DNA of 8,749 nucleotides, taken from assembly GCA_002773975.1 (NCBI GenBank), contig PEZR01000192.1, positions 7,416 to 16,164 on the forward strand, written 5' to 3'. The DNA is from Bdellovibrio sp. CG10_big_fil_rev_8_21_14_0_10_47_8. GTDB taxonomy: Bacteria > Bdellovibrionota > Bdellovibrionia > Bdellovibrionales > Bdellovibrionaceae. Within the stretch, counting starts at the first letter, position 1, and each line of letters starts with the position of its first letter. The translations under genes and the position numbers were made by a program. The notes beneath the pieces were generated by a model, which saw only the letters and a program-made list of their open reading frames with translations, was not told the origin of the DNA and ran no database searches. This document shows positions 6,184 to 8,749 of this stretch, one piece after another.

Positions 6184-7121
6184 AAAATCAAGGAAGCTTC
6201 AAAAGTCGAAAAAATTTATCTGCTTCGAGGCCTGTCTCCAAAGACCATCGACAAAAACAAGATATGCGATGGATGTTGTCTTTGCTGGCCATTGCCATGT
6301 TGTCCGTAGCCCTTACCGCCTGCGGAAAACCAGACAGCTCAGTTGCAACCCTAACAGAGGACAATGAGTCCTCTGAAAATATTATCGGAGGCCAAGACGT
6401 GGCTGTCGGTGACAGCGTTGGCAAATCCACTGTGGGCGTCGGCCATGCTCTTCACGGAGTGATCTGCACCGGCACCTTGATTGCAAAAAATCTGGTGCTC
6501 ACCGCCGGTCACTGCACCGGTGCTACCGGAGGAAATCCCAAAGAATTATACATCTCATTCGGGTTGAACTTAGAAAAAGGATCCGTTCTGCGCAAAGTTC
6601 TCGGTGGAAAAACCACCGATGCTTGGCCTCAACTTAGCCCCAGCCAAGAAAAAGACTGGGGAGATATCGCCATTCTTCGTTTCGAGGGCGAAGCTCCCGC
6701 TGGTTTTTCTCCGGCCAGCATCCTCAATGCTAAAGCCGCATTAAAAAATGGAATGGATGTGACCTTGGCGGGTTTTGGCGCCACCAGCATGAAACCTCAG
6801 GCCTACCCAGATCATCTGCTGAAAACCACGGTCAAACTGACCAATGCCAATTACTCGGCGTCAGAGTTGCTCTTTAAACAATATCAGGGACGAGGCGCTT
6901 GCCACGGGGACTCTGGTGGTCCGGCGTATATCGTGCTCAACAAAAAATTAATCCTGGTCGGAGTCACTTCTCGTTCAGCCACACCTCAGGGTGGAGCGAC
7001 CTGCATGGACGGATCGATCTATACATCAACGGCAGCTCATATCCAATTTATCCGAAGTGCAACGAAAGAACTGAACTCCAAGTCCTTCGTGGCCGGTGCT
7101 GTTATTCCACAGCCAAGATAG
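6180..7121 (+). CDS. Lipoprotein-type S1 (chymotrypsin-fold) serine protease
   Basis: An exported serine endopeptidase of 313 residues. Residues 30-47 form a hydrophobic signal segment ending in the lipobox LTAC, so Cys48 is the likely lipidated residue. A propeptide of about 20 residues rich in Ser/Glu/Asp follows, then IIGG (Ile68), the usual N-terminus of the active enzyme. The triad is His111 in LTAGHC, Asp162 in DIAI and Ser245 in GDSGGP. Likely disulfides are Cys96-Cys112 and Cys241-Cys275. The residue six before Ser245 is Gly239, not the Asp of trypsin, so cleavage after Lys/Arg is not expected. The activation site follows Asn, not Arg. The ATG at 6180 leaves 28 mostly basic and polar residues before Met29, where a standard-length lipoprotein signal would begin; 6180 is kept because only it has a ribosome-site-like sequence. 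It lies downstream of pip, behind a structured 108-bp gap. Confidence 0.9.
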   Translation: MKNQGSFKSRKNLSASRPVSKDHRQKQDMRWMLSLLAIAMLSVALTACGKPDSSVATLTEDNESSENIIGGQDVAVGDSVGKSTVGVGHALHGVICTGTLIAKNLVLTAGHCTGATGGNPKELYISFGLNLEKGSVLRKVLGGKTTDAWPQLSPSQEKDWGDIAILRFEGEAPAGFSPASILNAKAALKNGMDVTLAGFGATSMKPQAYPDHLLKTTVKLTNANYSASELLFKQYQGRGACHGDSGGPAYIVLNKKLILVGVTSRSATPQGGATCMDGSIYTSTAAHIQFIRSATKELNSKSFVAGAVIPQPR

Positions 7122-7127
7122 GGCTGT
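7109..7127. terminator. Weak stem-loop between convergent genes
   Basis: ACAGCC (7109-7114) and GGCTGT (7122-7127) form a 6-bp stem with a 7-nt loop that includes the protease stop codon. It sits in the gap between the convergent protease and menH genes, where a shared terminator would be expected. Neither strand has a T-run after the stem, so factor-independent termination is doubtful. Confidence 0.25.
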
Positions 7128-7133
7128 CTCGAA

Positions 7134-7901
7134 TCAGACCCTGCTGACAAAACGAGAAATCACCTGAGCAAGGGCCAACGGCTGATCGATCAAAATTCGA
7201 TGACCTGAGTTTTCAATCGAACAAAATTCAACTTTGTCAGAAACCTTCTGCAAACTCAGCCCCAATTCGACATACTTTGTGTCCCGCTCACCCGCTGCAT
7301 AAAGAAGCGGACGATCATTCTCACGAAGAAAGGAGCGAAAATCCTCTTGTTGGCTGACGGACCAATTGTTCAAACACAGAGCCAGTTGATGCCGATCATA
7401 ATCGTCCGCTCGACGAAGCGGCTCGGTCCGAGAGCCCACAAAAACACTCTGCTGATTCCAATCCCGCACAACCAAAGAAAAGTCGTCATGTTCAAACCGC
7501 TCTGCCCAGATCAAATCTTGGCGATGCCGATCTTTTCTCTCGTTTTCAGGAATACCTGGATTGGTGGAAATCAAAATGGCTCCGGCCCACAGCTGTGGAG
7601 ACGCCCGCAACGCCTGCAGAGCCAAACGCCCCCCTTGAGAGTAGCCCACTAAAAAGTTTTTTGATTTTTGGGAATCCAAGTTGAATTCTTGCTGTACCCA
7701 AGAATTCATAGCCGGGCCCCAATTTGCCAAAGAAGTTTTTGGACCCAAGGTTGGTAGACTCATATAGTCCACTAAATGCCAGGCCATGGAATCGGCTTCA
7801 TTCAACTGACGAAACGAGCCCTCCACCAAATCAAAATCGGAAGGGCGACCCAAAAATCCGTGCAAAGCATAAATATTTACAGGGTTTGATAGTCTCGCCA
7901 A
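7134..7901 (-). CDS. menH: SHCHC synthase MenH
   Basis: 2-Succinyl-6-hydroxy-2,4-cyclohexadiene-1-carboxylate synthase, an alpha/beta-hydrolase-fold lyase that removes pyruvate from the MenD product in menaquinone synthesis; cytoplasmic. I place the start at a TTG (7901-7899), giving 255 residues, the usual size. GAGGA lies just upstream, with a rather short gap of 3-4 nt. In that numbering the N-terminal block ALHGFLGRP leads to Ser88 in GYSQGGRLAL, Asp207 in GERDTKY and His234 in NSGHRI, close to the positions I recall for E. coli MenH (86, 210, 232). The NPGI...ER...WAERF stretch is typical of MenH and sets it apart from other hydrolases. The frame stays open to an ATG at 8009, but using it would bury over 100 bp in menD. 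The 25-bp overlap with menD indicates an operon with coupled translation. Confidence 0.88.
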   Translation of the reverse strand: MARLSNPVNIYALHGFLGRPSDFDLVEGSFRQLNEADSMAWHLVDYMSLPTLGPKTSLANWGPAMNSWVQQEFNLDSQKSKNFLVGYSQGGRLALQALRASPQLWAGAILISTNPGIPENERKDRHRQDLIWAERFEHDDFSLVVRDWNQQSVFVGSRTEPLRRADDYDRHQLALCLNNWSVSQQEDFRSFLRENDRPLLYAAGERDTKYVELGLSLQKVSDKVEFCSIENSGHRILIDQPLALAQVISRFVSRV

Positions 7902-8749
7902 AAATCCTCGCTCTGTTTGGGATCTGGACGCAGTTCGATCAGTTGACGATCGGACAGGGCACCGAGCTCCCGGGGAACATCGGTCCATTGAAGATAGCTC
8001 CAACCCCACATTTGCGCCCAGGACTGAAACTCAACTTGGTGTTGATTTAAGAAAATGGATTTCTCGAACATATTTTTAAAAATCTGACCACCACCGTTAT
8101 TGATGATCACAAGGCGTTTCGCACAGGCATCCATTTGCTGCACACACCACAGAGAAGACAAATCATACATCGCGGTGAGATCCCCCACCAGAGCCCAATT
8201 TTCAAGTTCAGGACGACATTGTCCTAAAAAACTTGAAATCTGCCCGTCGATTCCATTCGCGCCACGGTTCGCAGAGACTCTGGCCGGCGAGCCAACAAGC
8301 CCCGAAGCCAAATCCCACTCACGAATCGGCAAACTGTTTCCGACATAAAGAAATTGATTCTGAAGATGACGCCCTAATGAGGCCACCAGAGCCACTTCAG
8401 ATCGGGGATGTCTCTCTAGCAAACCCAACAATTGATGGGTTTGCTTTTGATCCCAATCATGAATTAGTGTTCGTGCACCATCGGTCACCACAGCGTTGAT
8501 CGACGAAAGGTTTTCAAGACCCAAAATATGTGTGGTTGGGCGAGCCAAACCCGTCCATTCACCGTTGGCCACCGACACCACCGGAACTTGGCTCTGCCGA
8601 TCTTCTAGATCTCGCCAAAAACGCAAAGTGGGAACTCCGCCGACTCTCAGAACGGACCGAGCCCAGGCTTTCTCGAAAGCCGTCCTGATGATTCTGTCGC
8701 CCCCCGTGAGCAGCAAGGAATTGAGCTCAGAAAACTGGCTCAGATTCGA
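7877..8749 (-). CDS. menD: SEPHCHC synthase MenD, C-terminal half (window edge)
   Basis: 2-Succinyl-5-enolpyruvyl-6-hydroxy-3-cyclohexene-1-carboxylate synthase, a thiamine-diphosphate enzyme that joins 2-oxoglutarate to isochorismate at the committed step of classical menaquinone synthesis. Only the last 290 residues are in the window; MenD is normally about 550-600 residues, so the N-terminal half lies beyond 8749. The frame is open to the edge, so the TTG at 8716 is not the true start. Counting from the first visible codon, diagnostic blocks are RVGGVPTLR (35-43), VGNSLPIREWD (136-146), SANRGANGIDG (159-169), VGDLTAMYDLSSL (188-200) and INNGGGQIF (216-224). The GDL...NNGGG pair (Asp190, Asn217-Asn218) is the cofactor and metal site. 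The final 25 bp overlap menH. Nothing suggests decay. Confidence 0.92.
   Translation of the reverse strand, partial: SNLSQFSELNSLLLTGGDRIIRTAFEKAWARSVLRVGGVPTLRFWRDLEDRQSQVPVVSVANGEWTGLARPTTHILGLENLSSINAVVTDGARTLIHDWDQKQTHQLLGLLERHPRSEVALVASLGRHLQNQFLYVGNSLPIREWDLASGLVGSPARVSANRGANGIDGQISSFLGQCRPELENWALVGDLTAMYDLSSLWCVQQMDACAKRLVIINNGGGQIFKNMFEKSIFLNQHQVEFQSWAQMWGWSYLQWTDVPRELGALSDRQLIELRPDPKQSEDFWRDYQTL

Noticed and set aside
7988..8009. ATG codons as menH starts
   Set aside because: They would create an overlap of over 100 bp with conserved menD sequence and add an N-terminal region unlike MenH.

Overview
The window is about 8.7 kb of dense bacterial DNA of roughly even base composition, with mixed strands and almost no spare intergenic space. 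No tRNA, rRNA, CRISPR array, insertion sequence or phage gene was recognised. The mix of genes suggests a Gram-negative bacterium: a lipoprotein-type S1 protease, Sec-exported small proteins, a classical menaquinone pathway, a purine deaminase and a proline iminopeptidase. A Bdellovibrio-like predator (Bdellovibrionota) fits best, but this is inference from gene content and style, not a proven assignment.

Layout. (1) Positions 2-1951, + strand: two tightly spaced unknown genes, the first cut by the window edge, each encoding a protein with two hydrophobic segments near the C-terminus followed by a similar acidic motif. A small secreted protein follows. (2) 1986-4004, - strand: a divergent but catalytically complete transketolase. 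(3) About 4020-4071: a compact divergent promoter region in which the two predicted -10 boxes overlap on opposite strands. The rightward start site is predicted to fall exactly on the A of the adenosine deaminase ATG, which implies a leaderless mRNA. (4) 4057-7121, + strand: adenosine deaminase (add), proline iminopeptidase (pip) and a lipid-anchored chymotrypsin-fold serine protease. The 108-bp gap before the protease holds two stem-loops and a 26-codon leader ORF whose stop overlaps the protease start (ATGA). The second stem buries the protease Shine-Dalgarno sequence. (5) 7134-8749, - strand: menH and the C-terminal half of menD, overlapping by 25 bp and convergent with the protease.

How they may work together. 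Adenosine deaminase, a pentose-phosphate enzyme, a proline-releasing peptidase and an exported protease together suggest use of nucleosides and peptides taken from outside or from prey. menD and menH make the naphthoquinone ring precursor for the respiratory chain. The most interesting non-coding signals are the overlapping divergent promoter and the structured, leader-ORF-coupled start of the protease gene. Both are predictions from sequence alone.
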